A stretch of DNA of 64,000 nucleotides from Lenzites betulinus (Eukaryota > Basidiomycota > Agaricomycetes > Polyporales > Polyporaceae). The translations under genes and the position numbers were made by a program. The notes below the pieces were generated by a model that worked only from the letters and a program-made list of their open reading frames with translations, was not told the origin of the DNA and made no database searches. Numbering within the stretch: the stretch's first letter is position 1; the number at the start of each line of letters is the position of its first letter. The stretch covers positions 372,001-436,000 of the forward strand of contig JABYQU010000006.1 of NCBI GenBank assembly GCA_022264855.1. The letters are read 5' to 3'. This document shows, piece by piece, positions 47,166 to 58,519 of this stretch.

Positions 47166-48268
47166 TCATTGTAGATCAGCCCACCTGACCTTGGACTTCT
47201 CTCCCCAGTCCTCCATCTGGGGCAGGCCCATCATTGTCGGAAGGACCCCCCACACCTCCCGCTGGAGCTGCATCGGGCGGTCCTCGTCCAGCATCCTGTA
47301 GCACCTCCCACAAAGCTCGCGGTCTTCGTCTTTGCCGTCCACGTACTCCGTCCACGACGCCCACCAGTCGATGTTCGACACGAGCTCGATGCGCCCGTCC
47401 CCGAGCTCGGTCAGCAGCCGCAGCAGCACACGTTGGCAGCACGCGGGGCGACGACACCCCCTCGCGACCGTCTGGCGGAACATCTGGTGCGCGATGCGTG
47501 CGCTTGCCTGTCCCATGCGCGCCCGTCCGACGAAACACCGCCCGAGGTCCTCCGGGGTGAGCATCTCGCGCGTGCCGTCCGCGTGCAAGAGACCGTGCAC
47601 AATGTTTGCTCCTATCGTGCAGCACTCCATGAGCGCGATGGGGATTAGCGAGGGCACGTTGACGAGTCGTGCGAGGTTCACGACCCCTATGGCGTGTGCG
47701 CGAGTGAATGAGGGTGGTCGGTGATTGCGGCGTGTAGCGAGAAATGAGTTGTAGTCGGAGGGATATAGCTTCTGCAGGAATGTGATGTTCCGCTGTACGA
47801 GCTCATCGATCTGGTATTTGTGCCCAATGCGAATGCAGGCCGCCACTTCGTCGTACGTCGGTTCGGTTGCCCCGGCGCTATTTAACATTCGTCAGGGGTA
47901 AGCTGCGTTGGTACAGTATGAAACACGGACCGTAGAGAGTTCCCAGGCACGAAGACACGCAAAGCGTGCCTAAGGTCGTCCGCAGAGTCGTGCAAGGGGA
48001 TCACAGGACATGCGTTCTCGCTTGACTGGTCTGGCTCGCTAGGTTGTGGGAGCGATAACATGTCTTTGAAGATGGGCGAATGAGCGATGAGGGGTCCCCG
48101 GTAGACCTTGAATTCGACGTTTCCAGTGACAAGAATCAAGTTTCCATCGTCAAACCATAGCTCTGAGTCCCGTTTCACAGTCGAGGTGTGCATGGCTGCC
48201 GGCGACTCCGACTCGCCAGTACCTGGAGATTCGAGCCAAAGGTCTATCATATGCGAGTTGGAGATCAT
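47166..48268 (-). CDS. BTB/POZ domain protein, paralogue 3
   Basis: Exons 48268-47931 and 47877-47166 join in phase (donor GTCCGT, acceptor AAATAG) to 349 residues. BTB blocks: DSELWFDDGNLILVTGNVEF, KVYRGPLIAHSPIFKDMLSL, PQPSEPDQ, IPLHDSADDLRHALRVFVPG. The C-terminal helical part has ACIRIGHKYQIDELVQRNIT, AHAIGVVNLARLVNVPSLIP, ALMECCTIGANIVHGLLHADGT, PEDLGRCFVGRARMGQA and LCGRCYRML. It is closer to paralogue 1 than to 2, although it is separated from 1 by 2 and lies on the opposite strand. Function unknown beyond likely protein-protein contacts. Confidence 0.82.
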
Positions 48269-49077
48269 TGTCAAGGAGTTTCCAGGCAGCTGCGTCTACA
48301 GTTCACGGACTGCTTGTGGACGGAAATCAGGCTCTACCGCAGCGTACCCAACCCAGCCACGCACCAGGCTACCGCTGCTGCGACCCAGGGTGTATACTTT
48401 GGTGGGCAGGATGTTGTCTCACAAATGCTAGGAGTATGAGGGCGAGATGTGCGGAAGAGCAGCTCCTTTTATATATGTGTGTGTTTAAGGGGTGTGAATG
48501 AGGAAGACGCAGAGTCACATGAAGGCCTGAGTAATTGAGCAGACCAGATGACCTTGCCGTCCAAATCCTACATCTCGTGCACCTGCACTGCGGCCACCGT
48601 CACGGCTCAGGGGTCTCCGTAAGTAGTTAGCAGGCCAGATGGTTGCTTGGAATGCTACTAGGTTGAGTGAATGTGTTGGAGTCGCCATCCCCTGCTTGCT
48701 GAGGCGAATGTGATTCGTTGAAAGTTAGATATACAGCGGATGTGCTTGGCATCATCTTGGTAAGGCTTCTTCCTTTGAAATAGCCACGAATATTAAGCAC
48801 ATAACCCCAGAAGCTGAGGCTTGAGAAGTGAGATAGTGGTTGTCTCAGCGGGCAGTGGTGGCAACGATTCGAGCAGACTCGAGCGGTGGCGCTACCTACT
48901 GCATTTCCGCTCGTCCGATTGGCTGGAGCCCAAAGCGCCTGTAATACAATTGGGCGTTTATTTTGTACCCCAACAAGCGCCCGAAGGGGCAGCGCGACAC
49001 GTGAATTTCCCCCAAAATCCGCTCCAGGTGGCAATTCCTCCTGCTCATCGTCTGCCACGACATTCACGACCCAGAAC
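48269..49077. other. Divergent promoter region, BTB gene 3 / phospholipid methyltransferase
   Basis: 809 nt between divergent starts. A minus-strand frame at 48627-49262 overlaps the methyltransferase gene and shows no recognisable protein. No defined site. Confidence 0.4.
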
Positions 49078-49920
49078 ATGACTAGCTCGCTTTCGGCCCT
49101 GATCGACTTCTCCAAGCCCTCGCTGGCTGCCTCTGTCGCGGCGATTGCGTTCAACCCAACCGCCTGGAACATTGTCGCGCGCAATGGTATGTCCTCCGCG
49201 CCACTTGTGAAGCTCGCGCTGACCGTTGAGCACGCCGCGTGTAGAATACAGAAACAAAACAATCACTCGCATATTTGGCGGTAACACACGCTACGGGTGC
49301 TACTTCCTCGCGCTATGCATATTCTCCGCAGGCATCGTGCGCGATTCGCTGTAAGTCAGCCCGTCCGGCGACGTGCGCATGCCCAGCTGACGCGTCCCCG
49401 TAGCTATCACCGTGCGCTCCTAGAACAGCCGAAGACGAAGATACTGCCTGAGCCATTAGACACGCTTATCCCTGCCGTGCTGTTCGTTCTCGGACAGGTC
49501 TTCGTCGTCACCTCTACTTGGGCACTCGGAGTCACCGGGACCTTCCTGGGGGACTACTTTGGGATCCTGATGGACCACAGGGTAGAGGGCTTCCCATTCA
49601 ACGTTTTGCGCGATCCGATGTACGTGGGCAGCACGATGTCGTTTGCCGCTACGGCGCTTTGGTGAGTCCTCCTTCCTGCCGCATCGTGCGCGCTATTTGA
49701 CGTAACACGAACCGCCAGGTACGAGCGTCCAGCTGGGCTGCTTATCACGGCGTACGTCTATATTGTCTACCTGATCGCTCTTCGGTTCGAAGGGTACGTA
49801 TACGGCGCATCTTCTATCACGGACCCCGTCGCTTATGTGCTTGCGCGTCTCAGGCCGTTCACGGACATGATTTACTCCAAGAGGGCTTCTGCGCAGGCAG
49901 CGTCGAAGAAGGAGCTCTAA
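49078..49920 (+). CDS. OPI3: Phospholipid N-methyltransferase (Opi3/PEMT type)
   Basis: Five exons (49078-49186, 49245-49350, 49404-49661, 49719-49793, 49854-49920) join in phase to 204 residues, the size of yeast Opi3. The protein is a small multi-helix ER membrane enzyme that methylates phosphatidyl-monomethyl- and dimethylethanolamine to make phosphat​idylcholine. Key blocks: FNPTAWNIVARNEYRNKTIT and RIFGGNTRYGCYFLALCIFS, VTGTFLGDYFGILMDHRVEG, FPFNVLRDPMYVGSTMSFAA (the S-adenosylmethionine-binding RDPMYVGS region), and YIVYLIALRFEGPFTDMIYS with the conserved Glu-Gly pair. The C-terminus SKRASAQAASKKEL ends in a KKEL-like lysine tail that may help ER residence. Opi3 rather than Cho2 because Cho2 is far larger. 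Confidence 0.9.
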
Positions 49921-50467
49921 ACTGAACGAACTTACGACCTACGATTCTAGGGACACAGGGATGGATATTTCTACACAGCATACAGGTTCAACATCCGTGA
50001 CATTTCTCCACTATAGTGTAATTCAGTATACTCTCAACAGCGCACCACCCTACCTAGTCGCATAGAATGACACGTTGTTCTTGTTCAGCTCACGGTGCTT
50101 AGGCCCCGCCACTAGTTCATACCGCCGACTAACCCCCTCGCATGCCTTCGGCAGAGCGTGAATGTACTTTATGTGAGCATTCACGCCTCCGGAGAACTTA
50201 GTATCGTGAAATTGACAAAAGGGGTCGCATGGTAGGAATCAGTGGGCTTGGAGGTGATAAACTAAATATCACAATTGAAACTACCTGCAGCGAATTATGA
50301 GAAGACTAGTATGCATTGTGAGATAACCCACCAGTGGGTAGGACAACTCGAGATACAGGATAATAACGTAGTAGTATAGGACATGATCGTAACATACAAA
50401 TCAGACCGAGCGGTACGTCGAGCAGCACGTACGACACCCCCAACCAGCGTCCCGCATTCGTGAGCGT
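49921..50467. other. Convergent 3' flanks
   Basis: From about 50385 to 50467 the sequence matches the 3' flank of FunK1 copy 1 (7118-7195) in reverse complement, so the duplication runs slightly past the stop codon. The rest shows nothing. Confidence 0.5.
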
Positions 50468-53400
50468 TCAGGCCTTCTTCGCCTGGGAGCCCCTCAGCCG
50501 AGCCGACCTGCGAGGCCCTTCGGCGCCACCCAGTCCGCTCGCCTTCGAGCTTCCTGCCGTGCCCCGCGCGGAGCGTCGGGAAGCTTGGCGAGAAGAGCCT
50601 TCGCCGACGCTGCCAGATTCCTGCGCAACTCGGGTCTTCTTGGCGCTCCGCTGCCTCTTGCGGGAGCCAGGAGTCGGAGACGTCCCTTCAGAGCAGTCGT
50701 CGTTGAGCTCGGACTCGGACTCCTCCTCAATAGCCTCGTCATATTTCCCGCGGGTCCGCTTGTTCTTCCGTTCGGGAGCCTCGGACTGTTGAGACGAAGG
50801 ATCGGGCAGTTGCCCCTCGATGAATGTGACCGTGACGGTCTCAGGGCGGCGTTTCGATTTGACGTTCGTGGTCTTGGGTGGGATGAACTTGAGAGCGCGG
50901 TCGTTCGTTGGCCAGTCGTCGCGATCGATGGCCGCCTTGAAGGCGGCCAGGACCGTAGCGTATGTGAGCTTACACCTTTCTCGAAGTATGAGTGCATCGT
51001 ACAATGCTCCATGGAGCGCTTTGAGGAGGTCCGTCAGAGGGGCGTTATTTTTGATCACGAGGGGCGTCTCATCGCGATCAAGGCTCCAACATCGTTTCAA
51101 GCCCGCCGCGCGCCGGTCTTGTCCGCAGATGAACAATTCTGAACATGCGACCGTGCCACTTGCATGGTCATGGGCAGTGTGACGAAGAACAATCCATATG
51201 AGCACCCAGATGTAAGACTCCAGGTCGTGATGAGCGTCGTGGAGAGTATCCCGGGCCTCTGGGTGAAGAAGGCGGACAGAGATGAAGTAATAAGTGCCCT
51301 GCAGACGTCAAAGTTAACGTCAGAGAACAAAGCTGCGGCGAATAGAGGGTGTACTCACTGTTCGCTCCTTCAGGTCTGCCACACTCTCGGCTTCCTCGTC
51401 GCCAACTTCGAGATCTTCCCCAGTGAACAGAAGAGGGGGCTGATCGGAAGGCGCCGTAGACGATCCATCCGCCGGTGGAGGCTCCCTCAACATCGAGCTG
51501 TAGTCAAAGTCGTGCAATATGCCGTTGCAGGGTGCCAACTCAGTGCGATCGTCCGGCTGGTATTCAACGATGAGTATGTTGCCGCTGCTGACGTCTCGGT
51601 GGAGAATGCCACAGCGCTCCATCAACGTCTGATGCCCTGCGGAGAGCGAGAGAGGAGTGAGCATAGAGCACTAAGCAGTAAGCAGTAAGCATTGGCAGTA
51701 GGACTACGTACCGCGAATGGCGTCGTATATCGCCATCACGAGCTCCTTTGTGCTGTCAAAGTCATCCAGGGGGCGGCCAACAGTGTCCACAACCATGCGC
51801 ATGTGGCTGCGCTCCTTTGCCTTGAACTGCAGAGCCGCCCCGCCAGTCAGCCTCCACGAGTGCGTCTGGTGCATGGGGACGGGGACGGAATTCGGAATAT
51901 AGCCCTTGTCGATCACAGGCAGGGGATTTGAGGGGCCAATCGAAGGCTGAGGTAGGTCTGCCTCGGGGACCCCCTCGGGATCAGAGGTCTTCGTCAATGG
52001 CATCGAGAGCAGGTCGTCATCGCCCGCCCAAGCTTCCCCGCTCATCGCTACCCGCCAACGTTTGATATCTCTCGCGCCCATGTCGCAGCCGCCAACCAGG
52101 GCTGGAAGACCGATGCGGTCTGCAGGTTGCGTGAGCGTCGCATTCATGCGGTCGTAGTACGCCTTCTCTGATGGGCGGGCCAGCTGGCGCCATGCCTCCT
52201 TGATGATCCGCACGACGAGCGGGCGTTGTTGCTCAGACGGATCCTGTGTGCCCGCGGCGGCCGGCGACTCGCACTCGGGTTTGTTGTGCGCGCACGCTTG
52301 GAGCCGGTTGTCTTCGATCGCGAGCCACACCATTGTCGCCCGGGAGAACAGCTGCGCGTTGGCGTCCAGCAGGGAAAGAAGAACATAGGCTCGGGGCTCC
52401 GGCCTGTCCTCATCCCATACCTTGACCCGTCGAGCCTCGTGCAGTCTGACTCTGGGAGATAACCTGAGCATCTGCGCCCTGTGCGCGTTAAGACGCGCCT
52501 GCAGCCACGTCTTGTCTTCCGCTGTCAGATGGCGGACGGTGGGGTCTGCGCCCACGACAGAGCCGGGCCCGCCCTCCCAGGGGTGTACGAACCGCCAGAA
52601 GAACTCTTGCAGGGCTTTCACTCCCTCGCTCGTCGTGATGTTCATGGGCGGCGATGCGATGGCGCACGCATGGTCGTAGCGCACGATCCGGACGACATCG
52701 CCGTATATCCCGAGCGTGAATGCCGCAAGCAGGCCGTGTGCAAAAATCAGGTTCCGTGCGTTGACTGAGATCTGGACGAGCTTGTTTGCGCGGTGGTCGC
52801 TCATACGGTTGCTGCCATTTGCGTTTGTCAGGAACGGGTCCTCCGTACGGACGTCCTTGACCTCTATGGCCATCGAGAACATGCGGCAATGGGGCGCGTC
52901 GATTTTGTCGCCCGCCGAGGACACTGGCAGCGCGACGCCTGGCCAGGACACGGCGAGGTCGGGTTTCGATGCGTGGTTGTGATGTACGAAATCTTTGAAC
53001 GGGAACGGGAGGGGCTGTCTACAGTTGACGTAGAACGACGGCCGTCTCTCAGCAGGAAACTCTGCCACTAGCGCGGTCAAGAGCTTATGCTGCGACGGTC
53101 GCGGTGCAGGCTGTCAGCATTCAAACGGGATAGACCAAGCGCAGTCGAGAGACGCACCAAGGGCGTGTAGCTCTCCCGCTCTTTCCCCGTCACTGCGGTG
53201 AACGCCGAGGACATTTGCGCGACCTCCGGGTTGATGTTGGCCGTGTAGGGAGTCTGCGAGGACAGAAACGTGCGGAGGTACGCGTCGATGTCGCCGTCGT
53301 AAATGTGCACGCCCTTACAGATCTCCCCGTGTCGTCCGTGTGGCTTGCTGGCGTTCGGGCTCTGGTCGTACATGCGAACCTCATTCGAGGGCTTGCGGGA

Positions 53401-53592
53401 TTGCGCAGTGGGGTGGCCGCTCATCATGGAGGACAAGTCGGAGGACGAGCTGCCAGTGCAAAAGCTGCAGATCGAGCTGGTAGATATGGGTATTCTATAC
53501 TGTCGTGGTGGTGGGGGTTCGAGTTCGAGCTGATGGCTGTGACGATAGCGCCGGGAGTGAAAGAGACAATGGAATGGTGCGGCGGGCAACAT
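50468..53592 (-). CDS. FunK1 fungal-type protein kinase, copy 2
   Basis: Exons 53592-53158, 53089-51712, 51636-51359 and 51298-50468 join in phase to 973 residues. It is the close twin of the gene at 4088: the same four exons, exon 3 of exactly 278 nt, and near-identical protein (catalytic loop HRDVSSGNILIVE, LHDFDYSS, GTYYFISVRLL, basic tail RKRQRSAKK and SARLRGSQAKKA). The initiator used by copy 1 (ATG at 4088) is ATA here. Copy 2 instead has an in-frame ATG further upstream at 53592 where copy 1 has ACG; the next ATG downstream is at 53427 (MMSGHP). So the N-terminus is 33 residues longer or 22 shorter than copy 1. The gene is otherwise intact. Substrate unknown. Confidence 0.82.
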
Positions 53593-53692
53593 GACAAGCG
53601 CCGTCTGAAAGTCAAGATCAGGACCGTCAGCGCGACTCCGGCGCTCCCATGATGCTCATCGAAGAGTGAACACCTCTAATGTGTGCAAGCTA

Positions 53693-53944
53693 ATATTCAC
53701 CGTTTGTCGATGCACTGGTGGGCCTGGAAACGGCCGTCTGCGCGTCCGTTGCACAGCGGCGCCATAATCGTTGCACTGTTCCACGGACGAGTCAGACAAT
53801 GAAACACAGCCTGAGCATTGTCATCCTAGTCATGTCTGCTCACTTAGTTCGCCATCCGATACAATGGATAGCAGTCACTTAGGTGCGCGTGCTGTGGACA
53901 GCGCTGTCGGTGCGCGCGTCAATGACTCGCCGCGTCAGCGAGTA
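53693..53944 (+). repeat. Duplicated upstream region of FunK1 genes, copy 2, proximal part
   Basis: Matches the upstream region of copy 3 (58570-58950) and of copy 1 in reverse complement: CACCGTTTGTCGATGCACTG, CATAATCGTTGCACTGTT, CGAGTCAGACAATGAAACA, GTCATCCTAGTCATG and GCGCGCGTC...CGCGTCAGCGAG. It stops abruptly at 53944 where the inverted-repeat element begins and resumes after 55029. Confidence 0.75.
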
Positions 53945-53967
53945 GTGGGGAGTGGCAACGCCTGCGA
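53945..53967 (+). repeat. Left terminal inverted repeat
   Basis: 23 bp, perfect partner of 55002-55024. Starts GTGGGG and ends CCTGCGA. Confidence 0.88.
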
Positions 53968-54353
53968 CCTAGCTTGTTATTTGTCCTTGTTGTGAATAGC
54001 CCTTAACGCCCAATGAAAGTGGTCTTGAAAGTCGGAACGGCCGTATAGGCCTGCATGTCCGCGCGCGACTCTCTAGTCTGGTGATGCTACATGCCTATAT
54101 CATCAGTTAGAGAACTGCCAAAGAAATTCGATGTCAGCTTCAGTCGTTCCTCAGTTAGCTTCTGTGTTCGAACCAGAAACATACGTGATGAAGCAGTAAT
54201 CAGCATAATATTGTGCTACTTCCCTGCGCATCCATGGATAAACGAGATCGCGAAGAAAATTGGGGCGGCGCGCGACGCTGTGGGAGTGGAACGTTGCACG
54301 GACAACCCACCTGCGCGCGCGACAGCCACAGACGCGTTCACTTGTAGCACGTG

Positions 54354-54734
54354 ACGCGTTTCTCCGACCTGGGCCTGGGCTGGCTAGTGGCTGCACGCGC
54401 AATCGATTCGAGCGGCCATGAGGGAGCGCGTCAGACCGCACACGTTCAGAACACACTCGCGACGGCTTCCAAGCATGCACAAGAGCAACAAGAGAAGAAG
54501 GACAAGGCCAACGCGATCAGGATCAAGCTCAATGCTACTGTGCTGATCCTCGATCATGAGGCTGTCCCGCGGATAACCATTCCCGTGCTCGACGAGCAAC
54601 TTGAGGTGTACCGCAAGCGCGAAAACGATCCCTCTGTGCCAGGGAAATCCAAGCTGAAGAGGAAGGCGGAGAAACTGGAGGCGTTGGTCAGGGCGATTGA
54701 ACGGTACCGTGCGCGCATGGGCTATCTAGCGTAG
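54354..54734 (+). other. Open frame inside the inverted-repeat element, charged coiled-coil-like, no ATG
   Basis: The frame encodes KHAQEQQEKKDKANAIRIKL, then VLILDHEAVPRITIPVLDEQ, LEVYRKREND and KSKLKRKAEKLEALVRAIER, ending MGYLA. It is rich in Lys, Glu and Gln and probably helical. I recall similar short charged proteins in other polypores (LDHEAVP followed by a Lys-rich helix). No ATG precedes the conserved part in this frame, so it needs an upstream exon or is decayed. It is not a recognisable transposase. It may be host sequence captured by the element. Confidence 0.45.
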
Positions 54735-55001
54735 GTTCCCGAAGCATGCAAAGTTGGTTACATACGTCCGCGCAAATGATCTTATGCATCCTTGTTAATC
54801 AGTACCTAACGCGCGGCATTTCGCGACTCTAATGACATTCATCTGTCCTCTGTGTTATACACTCTCGCCCGCATAGTTTGGTACAGAACCTGCCCGCGCG
54901 CGTTCAGCCACCACAATAAGCGCTGTTCGCGCGCAATAGCGCCTAATTATTTCCTGACCATGTTTCGAGACAGTGCCTGATTATAAATCATGCCATCAAG
55001 C

Positions 55002-55024
55002 TCGCAGGCGTTGCCACTCCCCAC
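55002..55024 (-). repeat. Right terminal inverted repeat
   Basis: 23 bp, reverse complement of 53945-53967, followed by the direct repeat GAGTA at 55025-55029. Confidence 0.88.
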
Positions 55025-55029
55025 GAGTA

Positions 55030-55350
55030 GTACAAAGTGTAGTCGAACATGGCGAACAAGCGCCAAAGTCCCAAACGGGCGTCACTAATCTTGGTTCAAA
55101 AATCACCAACAAAACTGATCCCGGCATCATCCGGACACTACAGTTTGTAGTACTCATCAGCACAGCCACTCCTACTTGTCTCGTTAGCAGTGCTTGTGAA
55201 CACGCAGGTGCTGTCGCGGAGGCTGAGAGGAGTGTCTCACAACAAGTGCCTGTCATCCGACGCAGTATGCCAGGTGCTTGCGATATACAACTTTCTAATG
55301 TTCGCACTTGGGAGGAGACTGACGACTAGGCCTACAAGCATCACGGAAGA
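55030..55350 (+). repeat. Duplicated upstream region of FunK1 genes, copy 2, distal part
   Basis: Resumes the similarity broken at 53944: GTCGAACATGGCGAACAAGC matches TCGAACATGACGAACAAGC at 58947, then AATCTTGGTTCAAAAATCAC, GCACAGCCACTCCTACTTGT, GACGCAGTATGCCAGGTG and GATATACAACTTTCTAATG follow in the same order as in copy 3. It ends about 100 nt before the 3' end of FunK1 copy 3, which is the likely duplication border. Confidence 0.72.
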
Positions 55351-55485
55351 AGTCTGGAATGAGGACTCGGATTCGAAGTCTAACGTCGTTACTTGATGTA
55401 CTACATAGTACTACCAGGCACGTATACAACCTCGTCCGAAACCATCCGCCGGTGTCGTGTACTATCTTGCACACAATCAGAGCTA

Positions 55486-58356
55486 TCAAGCAGCAGGTGC
55501 GCCGCCAGACGTGCTCTTCTCCTTCCGCGCCTTGACGCGCTCGCTGCTCCTAGATGGCTGCAGAGTAATGCCAGATCCGCGACGACTTCCACGCGCTCGC
55601 GTGTTCGGCCGGCGAGCGCCGTTGGGATTGGGAGGAGGGTCCATCGTGGTCTTGGACCTCTTCTCTGGTCGACCGGACTCATCGAGCGGGTGAGAGTGTT
55701 TCGCGATCTCGTCGAGTGTACGCTTGGAACCCGAAGCGGTCGAGGGTCGCGCACTATGAGAAGCAGATCCTGAAGCCGTGTGCCGGGCGGCTTGATGCTG
55801 TCCTCGGGAAGACGATAGAGCTGAAGTGCCAATAAGTCGACCCGACCCTGACACCTGGGACGAATGGGAGCGAAGTTGGCGGCCTTCGGTCAACGGTCTC
55901 GGATATCCAGGTGGAACGTCGGCGAGGATGGGAACGACATCAGTGCGGGTTTTCGGTCCATTGAGGGAGCAGGGGATCCAGTCGTCTTCGGGCCAACCTT
56001 CCATGGCGAGCGCGTCATCGAACGCCTTGAGGACTGCCTTGTGCGTCATGTGGGCAGTTTCGAGAAGAGGTCGGTGGATGTTTTCGTGAACAAGAGGCTT
56101 CAGAGCTTTGAGCAGGGCGCTCAGGGGAGCGTTGTGCACGACGTCAAGTTCATCCTCCTTGAGTGCCCAATACCCCTTCGATGCGGGGTTATTGGTCTGG
56201 AAGATGACCTTACAAAGCTCATAGCCTTGCTTCTCCGAGCGTCTGTCGCAGCAGTCGGTGTGTCGCAGCGTAGTCCACAGGAGGACCCAATACGCCGATT
56301 CTAGATCGTGATGGGGCTGGTGCAGAGTGTACCGATCTGGGGATATCAACTCCACCGCCATGAAGAAGTACGTCCCCTGATAAACGTGTCAGTATAAAGA
56401 GGACACGTAGCATTATTACCAAGACACGCACCGTTCGTTCCTTCCTCGTGCGCTGAGTCTCATCTTCAGAAGGGGCTGGATCTGTGTCGTCGGGCTCCAT
56501 AGAGCTATAGTCGAAGTCATGAATGAATCCGACGTGCTCCAGGGCGTCATCATCCAGCTCATCGTTGATGAGGATGTTCCCCAAGCTGATGTCCCGGTGC
56601 AGCACGCGTGCCTCCTCCCATGCTTGCTGATGGCCTGAGGGACGGTAAGCAACATAGCTATGAACCACAACGCGATGCTCACATACCTAGCACCCCATCC
56701 CTTATTGCCATAACCATCTCTCGCGACGATTTGAAGTCCGTAAGAGGGCGCCCCACGTCGTCGATCACTATCCGCATATGGCTGCGGTCCATTTGCCAGT
56801 ACTCCTCGCCGAACATACGCCAAGAATATGTCTGATGCTGCGGGTACGGAAGGGGATAGTCGTGCTGTGGGAGATACTCTCGCTCTGGAGAGGCGAAGGG
56901 CTTTTTGTACGGCCCCGTGCTTCCGGTGGACGAGAAGAGCATATAGTCGCCATCCGCTGGGGAGGTGTCCTCCGGGGCGACGTCCGAGTTCGGGATCTCT
57001 TCAACTGGTTCTCGCTGCGACGTCTCCTCCCACCAACGGAACTCAAAGTCCCCGATATCGCCCCCGCATTCCATAGTAGCAATCCCAGTCCGTTGCCCCT
57101 TGATCTTCGCAGCGAGTCGTTCGTAAAAGGCCGTCTCAGCGGTGCGCACCAGCTGACGCCACGATTCCTTCACGATGCGCGGCTTGATCGCCGTAGTGCA
57201 GTTGGGGTTCGGGACCAGCCTTCCATCCTTCCACACCCGGGTGTCTTCGATTGCGCGCCACACCGTCGTCGCGCGAGAGAACAACCGCCCATTGGCGTCC
57301 ACGAGGTGATAGAGCAGGTACGGTATGCACCTCCCCGTCTGCTGGTCGTAAACTTCGATGCGCCGACCCTTGTTGACCTCGGCGAGGTGAGCGGTCCTGT
57401 TCTTCGCGTTGATTAGGTCGAGCTGCATCTTTATCCACTCCTGGTCGTCTGCGTCCAGCCGGGTCACGGTCGGATCGCAGCCTACGACGGTGTCTCCGAC
57501 AGCGGGGTGGACGAAATGCCAGAGGAAACGCTTGAGTAGCCCTGCGCCGCCTTCGCCGGCCCGCAGACTGATTGGAGGAGCGACCAGCGCACAGGAAGAG
57601 TCGAAGCGGGCAAGGCGGATAGTCTTACCATAGACCCCAACGACGAACGCAGCCAGGAACCCATGAGCGAGCAAGAGGCTTCTCGCACTCTTCGCCAGCT
57701 GGATCACGGTGTTGACGTGCTTTTCGCCGTCCCGCGGGAAGGGATCCTCCGTTTCGTCGCCCTTCACTTCCATGACCATCGAGATACCCTGCCAGGACGT
57801 CACAGAGGCGGACGGGGCGCCTGGGAAGGACACAGAGATGTCCGGAAAGGTGTGATGATGGTTGTCGGATAGTACGCTGAAGGGGAACGCGAGTTCGGTG
57901 CTGTGTGTGTCGACTATGGCGGGCCTCTTATCGGCAGGAAAGGACGCAACAAGGTCGTTCAGGGCTTTGATCTGCGCGGAGAGCGCGATCGTTAGTAGTG
58001 TACAGCCTGCATACTCACAGGAGACGCACCAGGCCATTGTACCCATCTAGCTCCTTCCCTTTCTGTGGCGAATATTCGGCGAACACCTTGTCGAGCGCGT
58101 CTTCGCTCTCGGTGTCGGGGAATGGCACGGAGCATGGCATAAGCTCGTCGATGAGAGCGGGTGCATGGCGGGGGTACTGTAAGACACGCGCTTGAAGTTC
58201 GCTCGCCCAGCCTTTCTGGCACACAGGGCTGTCCCTCTTGATGTCTTCTCTCACGAGAACATGTGAGCCCTGGCTCTTCGCCTTGACGGAGGTAGGTTTA
58301 GAAGCCATACCTGAGCTGCCAGAATGGCTGTTGAGTGAGCATGTTGAGATCGACAT
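55486..58356 (-). CDS. FunK1 fungal-type protein kinase, copy 3 (diverged)
   Basis: Exons 58356-58030, 57971-56687, 56634-56432 and 56376-55486 join in phase to 901 residues. Intron positions match copies 1 and 2, but the protein is much more diverged and exon 3 is shorter (203 nt). Motifs: MSISTCSLNS start as in copy 1, KPRIVKESWRQLVRTAETAF (lysine strand), VLHRDISLGNILINDE (catalytic loop), FIHDFDYSSME, GTYFFMAVELI and HQPHHDLESAYWVLLW. The tail is Ser/Arg-rich (RRGSGITLQPS, VKARKEKSTSGG) without the basic block of copies 1 and 2. The remnant at 7221 belongs to this sub-type. The gene appears intact. Substrate and biological role unknown. Confidence 0.85.
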
Positions 58357-58519
58357 TATACTATATGGTGGACCAGAGTGTGATGTCGAGCCTGAGTATT
58401 TGGTGGGTGGTGGTTCAGATGAACAATGAGGTGTGTTCAGGCGCCGGAGCGGACAGGTGAATATTGCGTCTCGGGCGGCTGGAGGTAATCGATCAATACA
58501 TTCATTATTCAGCCATGGA

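Larger units (their letters stand above)
53945..55024. mobile_element. 1,080-bp terminal-inverted-repeat element, non-autonomous
   Basis: The ends are perfect inverted repeats: 53945-53967 (starting GTGGGGAGTGGCAACGCC) equals the reverse complement of 55002-55024. Similarity resumes after a 4-nt indel (GCTTG on both sides). A 5-bp direct repeat GAGTA flanks it (53940-53944 and 55025-55029), as expected of a target-site duplication. The FunK1 upstream region is continuous in copies 1 and 3 but broken exactly here in copy 2, which dates the insertion after the duplication. No transposase is visible, so it would have moved using one from elsewhere. The TIR start and 5-bp duplication do not let me name a superfamily with confidence. 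Confidence 0.82.

Noticed and set aside
48627..49262. 211-codon open frame on the minus strand
   Set aside because: It lies antisense to the first exons of the phospholipid methyltransferase gene and has no recognisable content.
50326..50339. Short inverted repeat ACCCAC-CA-GTGGGT
   Set aside because: Six-base arms are expected by chance in this much sequence and no other terminator or operator feature is nearby.
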